From positions 62,001 through 126,000 of the forward strand of contig NZ_JAOEGU010000001.1 of NCBI RefSeq assembly GCF_025583945.1: 64,000 nt of DNA, given 5' to 3'. How positions within the stretch are numbered: the first letter of the stretch is position 1; the number at the start of each line of letters is the position of its first letter. A model generated the notes under the pieces. That model was not told where the DNA came from. It did not search any database and was given only the letters and a program-made list of their open reading frames with translations. Below, in pieces: positions 1 to 8,381 of the stretch. A program made the translations under genes and the position numbers. The DNA comes from Methylobacter psychrophilus. Lineage in GTDB: Bacteria > Pseudomonadota > Gammaproteobacteria > Methylococcales > Methylomonadaceae.

Positions 1-1
1 T

Positions 2-193
2 GAATTTAAAATAGATCATGAAGACTTCGATGCTATTGTCAGTTTTACGGCAACTTACACAGGGCAGGCAGTTAATGGTGAAACCGTCGAAGTGTCAGGG
101 ATAGTCGAACAATCACAGAAAGGCCTTAAGCGTATCGTAGTGGGTTCCACTCGTGAGGCGCACGGTGAATATATCAAGGTGATTCGTGCCTGA
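2..193 (+). CDS. 3' end of an unidentified protein (partial at left edge)
   Basis: An open frame enters from the left edge and stops at the TGA at 191-193, giving about 63 C-terminal residues that end in EYIKVIRA. The fragment is soluble-looking, with alternating beta-type hydrophobic residues. I do not recognise the family. The next gene starts 8 bases inside its end in another frame, which suggests translational coupling and one operon. Function cannot be assigned from this fragment. Confidence 0.6.
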   Translation, partial: EFKIDHEDFDAIVSFTATYTGQAVNGETVEVSGIVEQSQKGLKRIVVGSTREAHGEYIKVIRA

Positions 194-863
194 ATTAAAG
201 GCTTTTTCCGCCGTTATTTTTGATATGGATGGTCTGGTTTTAGATACCGAACCGACCTATTTTATTGCCTGGCAACAGGCAGCAAAAGCCATGGGATACA
301 AACTTTCCGAGGAGTTTTGTCTGTCCCTGTCCGGCTTGCATTATAACGAGATAGAGCTAAAGCTGGTGGCTGGTTGTGGTGCTGATTTTAATTTATCGGT
401 ATTCAATCAGTTAAGTGGTATTTTTTGGCGTGAACAGGTCAATGCTTACGGTATAAAAACTAAACACGGCTTTACCGAGTTGTTGGAATTTATTGTGCAG
501 CAACAAATACCTTATTGCCTGGCAACCAACAGTCGAGCGATTAATGCTTATGAGTGTCTTGAATTTGCCGGAATAAAAGATGTTTTTTCAATGATTATCA
601 CCCGTGATGATGTTGAACAGGGCAAGCCTGCGCCGGATATTTTTTTAAAGGCCGCCCGGTTGTTGCAGGTACCGATTAATGAGTGTCTGGTACTGGAAGA
701 TTCGTATGTCGGCATTGAGGCTGCATCCAGGGCCGGTGCTTTTTCAGTGTTGGTACCATCAACAGAGCCTGTTGAGCCAATGGCTGTTGAGTTGTGTGAT
801 TTGATCAGGGTTGATTTGATGCAGGTGCTTATTACTTTTAAAGGCGAAATGCCGGCAAATTAA
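186..863 (+). CDS. HAD-superfamily hydrolase (beta-phosphoglucomutase/phosphatase-like)
   Basis: This 225-residue protein has the full haloacid dehalogenase signature. Motif I is FDMDGLVLDTEP with nucleophile Asp13 and acid/base Asp15. Motif II is LATNS near residue 114, the motif III lysine is in GKPAPDIF, and motif IV is VLEDSYVGIEAA. The cap inserted after motif I is helical, as in subfamily IA (YniC/beta-PGM type). It probably dephosphorylates a small sugar-phosphate-like metabolite; the substrate is not readable from sequence. The start is a GTG that overlaps the upstream stop by 8 bases. Its position just before beta-RFAP synthase would suit a phosphatase step in pterin or cofactor metabolism, but that is inference. 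Confidence 0.85.
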   Translation: MPELKAFSAVIFDMDGLVLDTEPTYFIAWQQAAKAMGYKLSEEFCLSLSGLHYNEIELKLVAGCGADFNLSVFNQLSGIFWREQVNAYGIKTKHGFTELLEFIVQQQIPYCLATNSRAINAYECLEFAGIKDVFSMIITRDDVEQGKPAPDIFLKAARLLQVPINECLVLEDSYVGIEAASRAGAFSVLVPSTEPVEPMAVELCDLIRVDLMQVLITFKGEMPAN

Positions 864-984
864 ATCGCTGTTGATAAGCCAATTTTTAGATTCCACGCAG
901 TGCAAAATCTATTTGCTAAGTTCACCCCTCTGTCAGTTAATCCTGTATAATTAGCGTATTTTTTCGCAACACACGACACCATCT

Positions 985-1953
985 GTGATAGTTCAATATT
1001 CTAAAGTCTCAGTCATTGCCCCTGCCAGATTGCATATGGGGTTTATTGATTTAAGCGGATCCTTGGGTCGCCATTTTGGCAGCATCGGTGTCGCATTGAA
1101 CGAACATGCAACCCGATTATCGGTAACGAGTGCGCAGCAACGTATCGTTACCGGGCCTTCTGCAAAACGTGCCGATAAATGTTTAACGCTAATGTGTCAG
1201 GCATTAAATGTCTCCGATAAGTTGGCTATAATCATTGAATCGGCTATTCCTGAACATGTCGGTTTGGGTTCCGGTACGCAAATGTCATTGGCAATAGGGG
1301 CCGCCCTTAATGCCTTTTACGGCTTGGGATTAACGGTGCGTGATATTGCAGCTTTAATGGATAGAGGTTTGCGTTCAGGGATCGGTATTGGTGTTTTTGA
1401 GCAGGGCGGGTTGGTGGTTGATGGGGGGCGCGGTGAAAAAACCATTACGCCGCCGGTTCTCGTACACCTCGATATACCCGATTCCTGGCGTTTTATTTTA
1501 GTTCTTGATCAACGGGGGCAGGGACTGCATGGACAGCAAGAAATAGAGGCATTTAAATTATTGCCACCTTTCCCAAAGCAGGAAGCCGAACGCTTATGTT
1601 ATTTGTTGCTAATGCAGGGTTTGCCTGCAGTGGCTGAAAATGATCTCACTAAATTCGGTGAAGTCATTACCCGGTTACAGCGCTCGGTCGGTGAGCATTT
1701 TTCAGCAGCTCAGGGCGGCGTTTTTACCAGTCCCGAAGTTGCTGAAGCAATGCACTGGCTGGCCGGGCAAGGCGCTGTAGCGATTGGCCAAACTTCATGG
1801 GGACCAACCGGATTCTGTGCGCTTGATGGTGTTGACTTGGCCGAAACCATTACTCGGGAGGCCAGGCAGAAATTTGCTCATTTTGATAATTTGAGCTTTG
1901 TTACTGCAAGTGCGCGTAATAGTGGAGGGGATGTTTTTGTCATTGAGGGTTAG
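985..1953 (+). CDS. Beta-ribofuranosylaminobenzene 5'-phosphate synthase (H4MPT biosynthesis)
   Basis: This 322-residue protein belongs to the beta-RFAP synthase family, which has the GHMP-kinase fold. The family condenses PRPP with 4-hydroxybenzoate or p-aminobenzoate in the first committed step to the arylamine part of tetrahydromethanopterin. Recognisable segments are ARLHMGFIDLSG near residue 14, the glycine-rich VGLGSGTQMSLAIG near residue 92, and GIGIGVFEQGGLVVDGGR near residue 132. The start is a GTG. In aerobes this gene marks the H4MPT-linked formaldehyde oxidation route, which agrees with mch and fae a few kilobases downstream. The match to the family is strong; the exact aryl substrate is not visible. 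Confidence 0.9.
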   Translation: MIVQYSKVSVIAPARLHMGFIDLSGSLGRHFGSIGVALNEHATRLSVTSAQQRIVTGPSAKRADKCLTLMCQALNVSDKLAIIIESAIPEHVGLGSGTQMSLAIGAALNAFYGLGLTVRDIAALMDRGLRSGIGIGVFEQGGLVVDGGRGEKTITPPVLVHLDIPDSWRFILVLDQRGQGLHGQQEIEAFKLLPPFPKQEAERLCYLLLMQGLPAVAENDLTKFGEVITRLQRSVGEHFSAAQGGVFTSPEVAEAMHWLAGQGAVAIGQTSWGPTGFCALDGVDLAETITREARQKFAHFDNLSFVTASARNSGGDVFVIEG

Positions 1954-2087
1954 CTGGTTTTTATGCGCTGAAAAGGAATATAAATACGGTATAAATCGGG
2001 TTATGTTTATTTTTGGATATAATCTGGTCGACATATAAAATGTCATGCCTGTTAATGCTAACTGGGTTTATGTAAAAGGATCGTTTT

Positions 2088-3461
2088 ATGTATCACACCA
2101 CGAAGAAAGCAAAAAAAACAAACGATCATGATGTTATTCAAGATTATCTTGCCAATGTAAGAAACTTACTGGCTCGGCATAAGTTGGTGGAAGATTTGGT
2201 TCATCGACAGGATATGTTGCACCATGATCGGGTTGAAACATTGGTGCATAAACAGAACCGGGTCGAATTGCAGCAGTTGCTCGACAAAATTGAGTCTCAG
2301 CCTGTCGCTCATATACTGGAAGATCTGCCATCCGATGATCGGCAAATCGTTTGGCAACTGATCAGGGATGAGCGCAAAGAGGAAATTCGTCAGGAGCTAT
2401 CCGACTTTGTTCGCGCACAACTGGTTATTGAGGCAAAGCCGCGCAGTCGAAGCATGATGATCAGGGTATTTGATCTTCATGAGGGACTTTTGCGCCAGGT
2501 ACCCATTGAGTCCAGGGAAGACTTGGCTAAAGTTAATCCTGTCTGGATTGATTTAGTCCGGCCGGAGGATGAGCAGCTCGCTTGGGCAAAAGATATCTTT
2601 GGTGTAGAACTGCCTAATCCAAAAGAGTTAACTGATCTGGAGACCAGCGCCCGTTTTTATGTGGAAGATAATGGCGAAGTGCATTTGCACTCCGACTTTC
2701 TACTCGACCGTAAAGACGAGACTCGTAACGTGGCGGTGGCTTTCATACTGAGTAAAAATACGCTGTTTTCGGTTCGTGACAAGGAGTTGCCGGTATTTCG
2801 TTTACAGCGTTTGCGGGCACGAGCTGAATCCGGGTATGTCACCGAAGCTCTGGATGTGTTGCTGGATCTTTACGCTGCTGAGGTTGAATATTCAGCCAAT
2901 GCTTTGGAGGATGTTTATACCGAGCTGGAGGGGGTGGGCAGGCAAGTGTTCAGGTCGCATATGACGGATGATGAAGCGGCAAAAATTCTCGCCGCCATTG
3001 CCGAAGAAGAGGATCTTAACGGACGCATTCGTCGTAACGTTCTTGATACCCGGCGTGCCTTGTCTTTCTTGATGCGTGGCAAATTTCTTTCTGAAGCGCA
3101 ACATGCTGATGTCCGCGAAATTTTGCGCGATATTGAATCTTTGGACGGGCATACTTCATTTCTTTTTAATAAAATCAATTTTCAGATGGACGCTACGGTC
3201 GGTTTTATCAATGTTAATCAAAATAAGGACATTAAGCGCTTAACGATAATTAGCGTGGTTTTTATGCCGCTTAATGTCTTGGCCGGTATTGGTGGTATGT
3301 CTGAATTTACGATGATGACTGAGGGTGTGCCATGGCCGGTTGCTTATAGTAGCTTTGCCGTCGGTTTAATAACTATCGGCTGGATTACTTTTGCCGGCTT
3401 GCGGTTTTTCGAAAATCGTAAGATCAAGAAAAATCCTGCGGCAAGTCGAAGAGAGTCGTGA
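2088..3461 (+). CDS. CorA-family divalent cation transporter with an MgtE-N-like N-terminus
   Basis: This 457-residue protein ends in two closely spaced transmembrane helices, about residues 383-403 and 421-443, with a basic tail, as in CorA Mg2+/Co2+ channels. The long charged helical region before them fits the CorA funnel. The loop after TM1 reads GIGGMSEF, so the canonical Gly-Met-Asn selectivity motif is Gly-Met-Ser here. Residues about 40-110 have the leucine/acidic pattern of the MgtE N-terminal domain (ILEDLPSDDR, then helical repeats), which is not part of ordinary CorA. A good AAAGGA ribosome-binding site precedes the ATG. It sits alone between C1 genes. Mg2+ transport is the likely role; the ion is uncertain because of the altered motif. 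Confidence 0.85.
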   Translation: MYHTTKKAKKTNDHDVIQDYLANVRNLLARHKLVEDLVHRQDMLHHDRVETLVHKQNRVELQQLLDKIESQPVAHILEDLPSDDRQIVWQLIRDERKEEIRQELSDFVRAQLVIEAKPRSRSMMIRVFDLHEGLLRQVPIESREDLAKVNPVWIDLVRPEDEQLAWAKDIFGVELPNPKELTDLETSARFYVEDNGEVHLHSDFLLDRKDETRNVAVAFILSKNTLFSVRDKELPVFRLQRLRARAESGYVTEALDVLLDLYAAEVEYSANALEDVYTELEGVGRQVFRSHMTDDEAAKILAAIAEEEDLNGRIRRNVLDTRRALSFLMRGKFLSEAQHADVREILRDIESLDGHTSFLFNKINFQMDATVGFINVNQNKDIKRLTIISVVFMPLNVLAGIGGMSEFTMMTEGVPWPVAYSSFAVGLITIGWITFAGLRFFENRKIKKNPAASRRES

Positions 3462-3511
3462 CGCGTAGAAAATTTATCCGGGTATGCCACGTCGGCGCTT
3501 CGTAAAATACA

Positions 3512-5584
3512 ATGGATATTCCTGAATACATCCTTATTGTTGCCAGTTCAGGACGGATGTTGGCGCAGGCGGCAAAAAAAGCAGGCTTAAAGCCTTTGGT
3601 TATTGATCTGTTTGCAGATCTTGATACCCAAGATTACGCGGAAGCTTTTGTACAAGTGTCCTCGTTAGCTAAAAAACAGTTAATATCGGCTGTAGATTAT
3701 TTTATTGAGCACTATGCTGTTGCGCATGTTGTTTATGGTAGTGGTTTTGAACACTATCCTGAAAGTCTGCATTATTTAGCGGGTCGGTTGCTGGTGTTGG
3801 GTAATTCGCTTGATACTTTTGTTAAGCTGCATAACAAGCCGGTATTTTTTTCCAGTCTCAAGCGTTTAAACATTCCACATCCTGAAGTTTGTTTTAGTGC
3901 GCCGGTTTATGCTGATAATTGGCTGGTTAAGCCGATGCAAGGGCAGGGTGGTTTTGGGATAAAGCACTATCATCCTCAAGACGCTACTGAGCCTGCGGTT
4001 TATTGGCAAAAATATCAGGCCGGTACACAATATTCTGTGTTGTTTTTGGCGGATGGCACAGCGTTGCAAGTTATTGGTTTTAACCGGCAGTGGGTTGTTT
4101 CTTTAGATCAAAGCCAAGAGTTTGTTTTTTCAGGAATTATAAATAGTTGCGAGTTGTTGGATAAACAAAAGCAGCAGATAACGGACTGGTTAAAAAAATT
4201 AATCCCCGATTTTGGCTTAAAAGGTTTGAACTCGCTGGACTTTATACAAGCCGGTGAGGCCAGTTTGGTCTTGGAAATTAACCCGCGTCCTTCGGCCAGT
4301 ATGCAATTGTATAATGCCGATTTATTAACCCGGCATATCAAGGCGAGTCAGGGTGAGTTAACGACTTACTGTGGTCATACCGGTTATACTGGTTATCAAA
4401 TTGTCTATGCAGTGCAGGATATAACAATACCTGATGGCTTTGAATGGCCGGAAGGTTGCATGGATTTGTCAAAATCTGGAGCAGTGTGTCATACAGGACA
4501 GCCTGTTTGCAGTATTATTACCCACCAAAATCAGGCGCATTCGGTTATGAATGCGCTACTGATTAAACAACTTAACTTAATAAAAGGTTTTCAACCCATT
4601 ATGGAATACAAAGCTAGCGTTAATAAATTGACCCAACCCTTGGTAAAATATCTGCTTGATAATGCCGACAAGTTACGCGTCAGTGTAGAAACCCTGGAAA
4701 ATGGCTGCACTATTGTTGATGCGGGTATTAAAGTGCCAGGTGGTTTGGAAGCCGGACGTATTATTGCTGAAATTTGTTTGGGTGGCATGGGTACCGTCAC
4801 TATTAATCATAGTACCTATACGGATAACTGGCCGTTGTCAGTGACTGTTCATACCGGTAATCCGGTATTGGGCTGTCTGGGTAGTCAATATGCGGGCTGG
4901 AGTTTGGCACATGAGAAATATTACGCACTTGGCTCAGGTCCTGCGCGGGCGATGGCAACCAAATTAAGAGACGGCAAGCAAGAGCCTGTTGAAGAGTTAT
5001 ATAAAGAATTGGATTATTTTGATGAAGCCGATACCACGGTATTGGTGATTGAGAATGATGCGGTTCCTCCGCTTGCCATTATTGAAAAAGTAGCGGAAGC
5101 CTGTAAAATTGACCCGTCAAAACTGACCATTATTGTTACACCTACCAGCAGTCTGGCGGGTGGCGTACAAGTAGTGGCACGCGTATTGGAAGTGGCGATT
5201 CATAAAGCCCATGCCTTGCATTTTCCGTTGGAAAATATTATCGACGGTAGTGGTAGTGCGCCGATATGTCCTCCGCATCCCAACTTTGTTAAAGCCATGG
5301 GACGTACTAATGATGCTATTTTATTTGCAGGACTTGTGCATTTATTTGTTAAAGGTAGCGATGAGGCGGCAGAAAAATTAGCCATGGAAATGCCCAGCTC
5401 AACGTCTAAAGATTATGGCAAGCCGTTTGCAGAAATTTTTAAACAATATGATTACGATTTTTTTAAAATTGATGCCATGTTGTTTAGTCCTGCCAGTGTG
5501 ATTGTGACAGCCGTTGATTCAGGTAAAAGTTTCCGTGCCGGGAAGCTGGATAATGCTTTGTTGGATCAGTCATTTGGGGCATAA
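3512..5584 (+). CDS. mch: ATP-grasp ligase fused to methenyl-H4MPT cyclohydrolase (Mch)
   Basis: This single 690-residue frame joins two proteins normally encoded separately. Residues 1-360 are an ATP-grasp protein of the type found in methylotroph H4MPT clusters (COG2232-like). [17 protein letters not shown] and [16 protein letters not shown] are its nucleotide and metal-binding segments. From Met364 onward the sequence is a complete methenyltetrahydromethanopterin cyclohydrolase. It includes [27 protein letters not shown] and [12 protein letters not shown], and it hydrolyses methenyl-H4MPT to formyl-H4MPT in the cytoplasm. A +1-frame TAATAA (4578-4583), an AAAAGG and then ATG (4601) sit exactly at the junction, so the fusion may be genuine or may come from one indel. 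It heads the operon that continues to fae. Confidence 0.9.
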   Translation: MDIPEYILIVASSGRMLAQAAKKAGLKPLVIDLFADLDTQDYAEAFVQVSSLAKKQLISAVDYFIEHYAVAHVVYGSGFEHYPESLHYLAGRLLVLGNSLDTFVKLHNKPVFFSSLKRLNIPHPEVCFSAPVYADNWLVKPMQGQGGFGIKHYHPQDATEPAVYWQKYQAGTQYSVLFLADGTALQVIGFNRQWVVSLDQSQEFVFSGIINSCELLDKQKQQITDWLKKLIPDFGLKGLNSLDFIQAGEASLVLEINPRPSASMQLYNADLLTRHIKASQGELTTYCGHTGYTGYQIVYAVQDITIPDGFEWPEGCMDLSKSGAVCHTGQPVCSIITHQNQAHSVMNALLIKQLNLIKGFQPIMEYKASVNKLTQPLVKYLLDNADKLRVSVETLENGCTIVDAGIKVPGGLEAGRIIAEICLGGMGTVTINHSTYTDNWPLSVTVHTGNPVLGCLGSQYAGWSLAHEKYYALGSGPARAMATKLRDGKQEPVEELYKELDYFDEADTTVLVIENDAVPPLAIIEKVAEACKIDPSKLTIIVTPTSSLAGGVQVVARVLEVAIHKAHALHFPLENIIDGSGSAPICPPHPNFVKAMGRTNDAILFAGLVHLFVKGSDEAAEKLAMEMPSSTSKDYGKPFAEIFKQYDYDFFKIDAMLFSPASVIVTAVDSGKSFRAGKLDNALLDQSFGA

Positions 5585-5595
5585 AACACAAGATA

Positions 5596-5946
5596 ATGTT
5601 TTATTACATAATCAAGTTTTTTGTTTCAGCACTGATTATTGTGCTGATTTCGGAAATTGCCAAACGCCATAGCGGTTTTGCTGCGCTGGTTGCGTCATTG
5701 CCGCTGACTTCGTTGCTGGCAATGATTTGGATGCACGTTGATGGTGTGGAATCAATACATATTGCCGAGCTTTCCAGTCAAGTTTTTTGGCTGGTACTGC
5801 CATCGTTGTTGTTTTTCCTGCTTTTTCCAATATTAATTAAACAAGGCTTGGGGTTTTGGCTAAGCCTTGGCGTTTCGGTGACAGCGACTATTGCCGGTTA
5901 TTTTGTTTTGTTGCCGTTGCTACGACGACTGGGAGTGCAGTTATAA
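5596..5946 (+). CDS. DUF3147-family small integral membrane protein
   Basis: This 116-residue protein is almost entirely hydrophobic and has four predicted membrane helices. The family-like segments are LISEIAKRHSGFAALVASLP near residue 20, SLLAMIWMHVDG, and FWLVLPSLLFFLLFPILIK. It matches the DUF3147 family pattern. No catalytic motif is visible and the function is unknown. It lies 11 bases after mch and ends 2 bases before the next ATP-grasp gene, so it is co-transcribed with the C1 genes. Co-location may mean a role in the pathway, or it may be a passenger. Confidence 0.75.
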   Translation: MFYYIIKFFVSALIIVLISEIAKRHSGFAALVASLPLTSLLAMIWMHVDGVESIHIAELSSQVFWLVLPSLLFFLLFPILIKQGLGFWLSLGVSVTATIAGYFVLLPLLRRLGVQL

Positions 5947-5948
5947 AC

Positions 5949-6839
5949 ATGGGACGTATTGCCATTTTTACGGATGATCCGGGTTGGCACGGTAAACAGT
6001 TAAGCCTTGCTTTTGCCAATCTGGGTTATAGCAGTGATTTTGTTTCTTTAACACAGTGTTATTTCTCGATTGAACCCGGCCAACCTCCGGTTGTTATTCC
6101 GGGCTTTGAACAGGCTATGCCGGATGCCGTTTTTGTGCGCGGTGTTCCCGGTGGCTCATTGGAAGAAGTAGTCTTATATTTGGATATTCTGCATGCTTTA
6201 AAAGTGATGGGTATTCCTGTATACAACGATGGTTATGCCGTAGAGCGTAGTGTTGATAAAGGTATGACCAGTTTTTTACTGCACAATGCCGGATTGCCTA
6301 CGCCGTTAACCTGGGTTTTACGCAATAGGGATGACGCGTTAAGTATTGCCGAAAATGAATTAAAAAAGGGGCATTTACTGATCACGAAGCCCTTGTTTGG
6401 TTCGCAAGGCGAAGGTATTCGCCGTCTTGAAAAAACAACTGATTTATTCTGGTTAACCAGCAGTCATGGAGTTTATTATCTGCAACGCTTTGTACATTGT
6501 TCCGGAGAGGGGTTTTCCGATAATCGCGTGTTTGTGGTTAATGGTCGCGCGGTTGCCTCCATGCGCAGGCGCGGTAAATCCTGGTTAAATAATGTGGCGC
6601 GCGGTGCCAGTTGTGAGCGGATTGAGCTGGATACCGAAATGGCCGAGTTAGCGGTTAAAGCAACCGCAGCATTAGCCATGGACTACGCCGGTGTCGATAT
6701 TATTCAGGATAAGGACGGGCATTACACCATTATTGAAGTCAACAGTATTCCGGCCTGGAAAGGCTTGGAGAGTGTTTGTGATATCACGGTTGCACAAATT
6801 TTGGCTGATGATTTAATTAATCGTTACGTTAACGCCTGA
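5949..6839 (+). CDS. RimK-like ATP-grasp ligase of the H4MPT gene cluster
   Basis: The ATG at 5949 gives a 296-residue protein starting MGRIAIFTDDPGWHG. A longer frame exists upstream, but it runs inside the preceding gene. This start leaves a 2-base gap to that gene and restores the usual N-terminus. ATP-grasp features are LLITKPLFGSQGEGIRRL (phosphate-binding loop), YYLQRFVH, DNRVFVVNGRAVASMRR and the metal-binding DIIQDKDGHYTIIEVNSIPA. RimK-type enzymes add glutamate or similar groups to a carboxylate, and MptN does this for methanopterin in archaea. Here it probably modifies H4MPT or methylofuran side chains; the precise reaction is inferred. Confidence 0.85.
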   Translation: MGRIAIFTDDPGWHGKQLSLAFANLGYSSDFVSLTQCYFSIEPGQPPVVIPGFEQAMPDAVFVRGVPGGSLEEVVLYLDILHALKVMGIPVYNDGYAVERSVDKGMTSFLLHNAGLPTPLTWVLRNRDDALSIAENELKKGHLLITKPLFGSQGEGIRRLEKTTDLFWLTSSHGVYYLQRFVHCSGEGFSDNRVFVVNGRAVASMRRRGKSWLNNVARGASCERIELDTEMAELAVKATAALAMDYAGVDIIQDKDGHYTIIEVNSIPAWKGLESVCDITVAQILADDLINRYVNA

Positions 6840-7717
6840 TGATGTCATCGCAACAACTTAGTGAGCTTTATCAGCAAGCGTGTGAAGTCGAGTTACAGGC
6901 ATTTAAGCCGGGTAATATCAGTGTTTATGCGGATGGACATGATATGACCGTCGCTGATTTTAGGGTCAGCGCCAAGGTAAGTGCGGATCCGCTTTGTAAT
7001 CCTGATTATTCATTAGGTGAAAAAATATTTTATGCCGTTAAGGCAACTCGCGAGGCAGTCGCTTGTAATACCAATTTAGGTATTATTTTACTGTGCGCAC
7101 CATTAATTCAGGCGATCAGTGAGTTAACTCCCGATTTAACGCTAAGGCAAGCATTGAGTCAGGTTTTAACGACGACAACCCGCGAAGATGCTGAATGGGT
7201 TTTTAAGGCGATCACCTTGGCATCGCCTGGTGGTTTAGGCAGTTCCGATGATCAGGACGTCGCAGAAAAGCCAACGGTTAACTTGGGCGAAGCGATGCAA
7301 CTAGCCAGTGCGAAGGATCGTATAGCCCTTCAATACGTTACCGGATATCAAGATATTTTTGATTTTGCAGTCTTGATATATTACAATGCCATAAGCAAAT
7401 GGGGCCATCAGAAGTGGGCAGCGGTATCGGTTTATGCCGGTTTGTTAGGCCAATTTCCTGACAGTCACATTGAAAGAAAATACGGTAATCAGTACTCTGA
7501 AATGCTGGCTGTTAAGATGTCTCGACTAAGAGATGCGTTATCTGAAGCTGAAAATCCAGACCAACTACTGCCATTACTTTACAGCTTGGACCACGATCTT
7601 AAATCCAGTGGTTTAAATCCTGGAACAATGGCAGATATGACCGTAGCAACAGTCTTAACAGTTTTATTAGAAGATGTTATTAAGTTAAGTCTTCGTAATA
7701 AGAATCTCCCAATATAA
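6839..7717 (+). CDS. CitG/MdcB-like protein of the H4MPT cluster (COG1767 type)
   Basis: This 292-residue protein resembles triphosphoribosyl-dephospho-CoA synthases (CitG/MdcB). It carries AFKPGNISVYADGHDM near the N-terminus, LGIILLCAPL, and TLASPGGLGSSDDQDV near residue 130. Its start ATG overlaps the stop of the upstream ATP-grasp gene as TGATG, a sign of coupled translation. Homologues adjoin mch and fae in methylotrophs, so the product is expected to act in H4MPT or methylofuran synthesis and not in citrate-lyase prosthetic-group synthesis. No citrate or malonate decarboxylase genes are nearby. The biochemical role is inferred from neighbourhood. Confidence 0.8.
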   Translation: MMSSQQLSELYQQACEVELQAFKPGNISVYADGHDMTVADFRVSAKVSADPLCNPDYSLGEKIFYAVKATREAVACNTNLGIILLCAPLIQAISELTPDLTLRQALSQVLTTTTREDAEWVFKAITLASPGGLGSSDDQDVAEKPTVNLGEAMQLASAKDRIALQYVTGYQDIFDFAVLIYYNAISKWGHQKWAAVSVYAGLLGQFPDSHIERKYGNQYSEMLAVKMSRLRDALSEAENPDQLLPLLYSLDHDLKSSGLNPGTMADMTVATVLTVLLEDVIKLSLRNKNLPI

Positions 7718-7741
7718 TTCTTGGGAGCGGGTAAAAACCCG
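7706..7741 (+). promoter_or_regulatory. Two tandem hairpins between the MdcB-like gene and fae
   Basis: CTCCCAA at 7706-7712 pairs with TTGGGAG at 7721-7727 across the stop codon of the upstream gene. CGGGT at 7728-7732 pairs with ACCCG at 7737-7741. Neither is followed by a T-tract, so these do not look like intrinsic terminators. They could stabilise a processed 5' end of the fae message or moderate read-through into it. The rest of the 70-base gap is AT-rich and ends with an AAGGTG ribosome-binding site. Confidence 0.45.
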
Positions 7742-7787
7742 ATATTAGCTCGAATTTTTCATTTTTTCTTAATAAGGTGTATTAAAC

Positions 7788-8306
7788 ATGGCAATAATTA
7801 ATAAAGTATTAATTGGTGAGTCTTTAGTTGGCGAAGGCAACGAGATTGCACATATCGATTTGATGGTAGGACCACGTGGTTCAGCTGCCGAGTCTGCATT
7901 TGCAAACGCATTAACAAACAACAAAGACGGTTTCTCTACTTTGTTGGCTGTTGTTGCTCCTAACTTGATGGTTAAGCCAGCAACTATTTTATTCAATAAA
8001 GTAACAATCAAAGGTTCCAAACAAGCTGTTCAAATGTTTGGTCCTGCTCAACGTGCTGTTGCTATGGCTGTTGCTGATTGTGTTGAAGACGGCACTATCC
8101 CTGCAGACGAAGCTGATGATTTATTCATCTCTGTTGGTGTATTCATTCACTGGCAAGCAGAAGACGATGCGTTGATTGAAAAATTCAACTATCAAGCAAC
8201 TAAAGAAGCTCTGAAACGTGCTATTGCCGGTTCACCAACTGCTGCTGAAGTTGTTGCTGCAAAATCAACTGCTAAACATCCGTTCGCAGTTAACAACGAA
8301 GGTTAA
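7788..8306 (+). CDS. fae: Formaldehyde-activating enzyme (Fae)
   Basis: This 172-residue protein is a clear Fae, which condenses formaldehyde with H4MPT to methylene-H4MPT in the cytoplasm. Conserved features are [17 protein letters not shown], with His22 equivalent to the catalytic His17 of the Methylorubrum enzyme, then [20 protein letters not shown] and [15 protein letters not shown]. Codon choice is visibly biased towards a narrow codon set compared with neighbours, as expected for one of the most abundant methylotroph proteins. It closes the operon that includes mch and is followed by a strong intrinsic terminator. Confidence 0.97.
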   Translation: MAIINKVLIGESLVGEGNEIAHIDLMVGPRGSAAESAFANALTNNKDGFSTLLAVVAPNLMVKPATILFNKVTIKGSKQAVQMFGPAQRAVAMAVADCVEDGTIPADEADDLFISVGVFIHWQAEDDALIEKFNYQATKEALKRAIAGSPTAAEVVAAKSTAKHPFAVNNEG

Positions 8307-8348
8307 TTCCTTTACTTGATGCGTTAACGCATCTTGTATTAGTTGTTA

Positions 8349-8380
8349 AAAATACCTCGGCTTGCCGGGGTATTTTTTTG
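8349..8380 (+). terminator. Intrinsic terminator after fae
   Basis: AATACCTCGG at 8351-8360 pairs with CCGGGGTATT after a CTTG loop and is followed by a T-run. It also has A residues on its left side, so it can serve the convergent HisA-like gene ending at 8382 in the other direction. Confidence 0.9.
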
Positions 8381-8381
8381 C

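Noticed and set aside
6839-7717. Citrate or malonate prosthetic-group synthesis
   Set aside because: The MdcB/CitG-like gene is isolated from any cit or mdc genes and sits in the H4MPT operon, so the C1 role is more likely.
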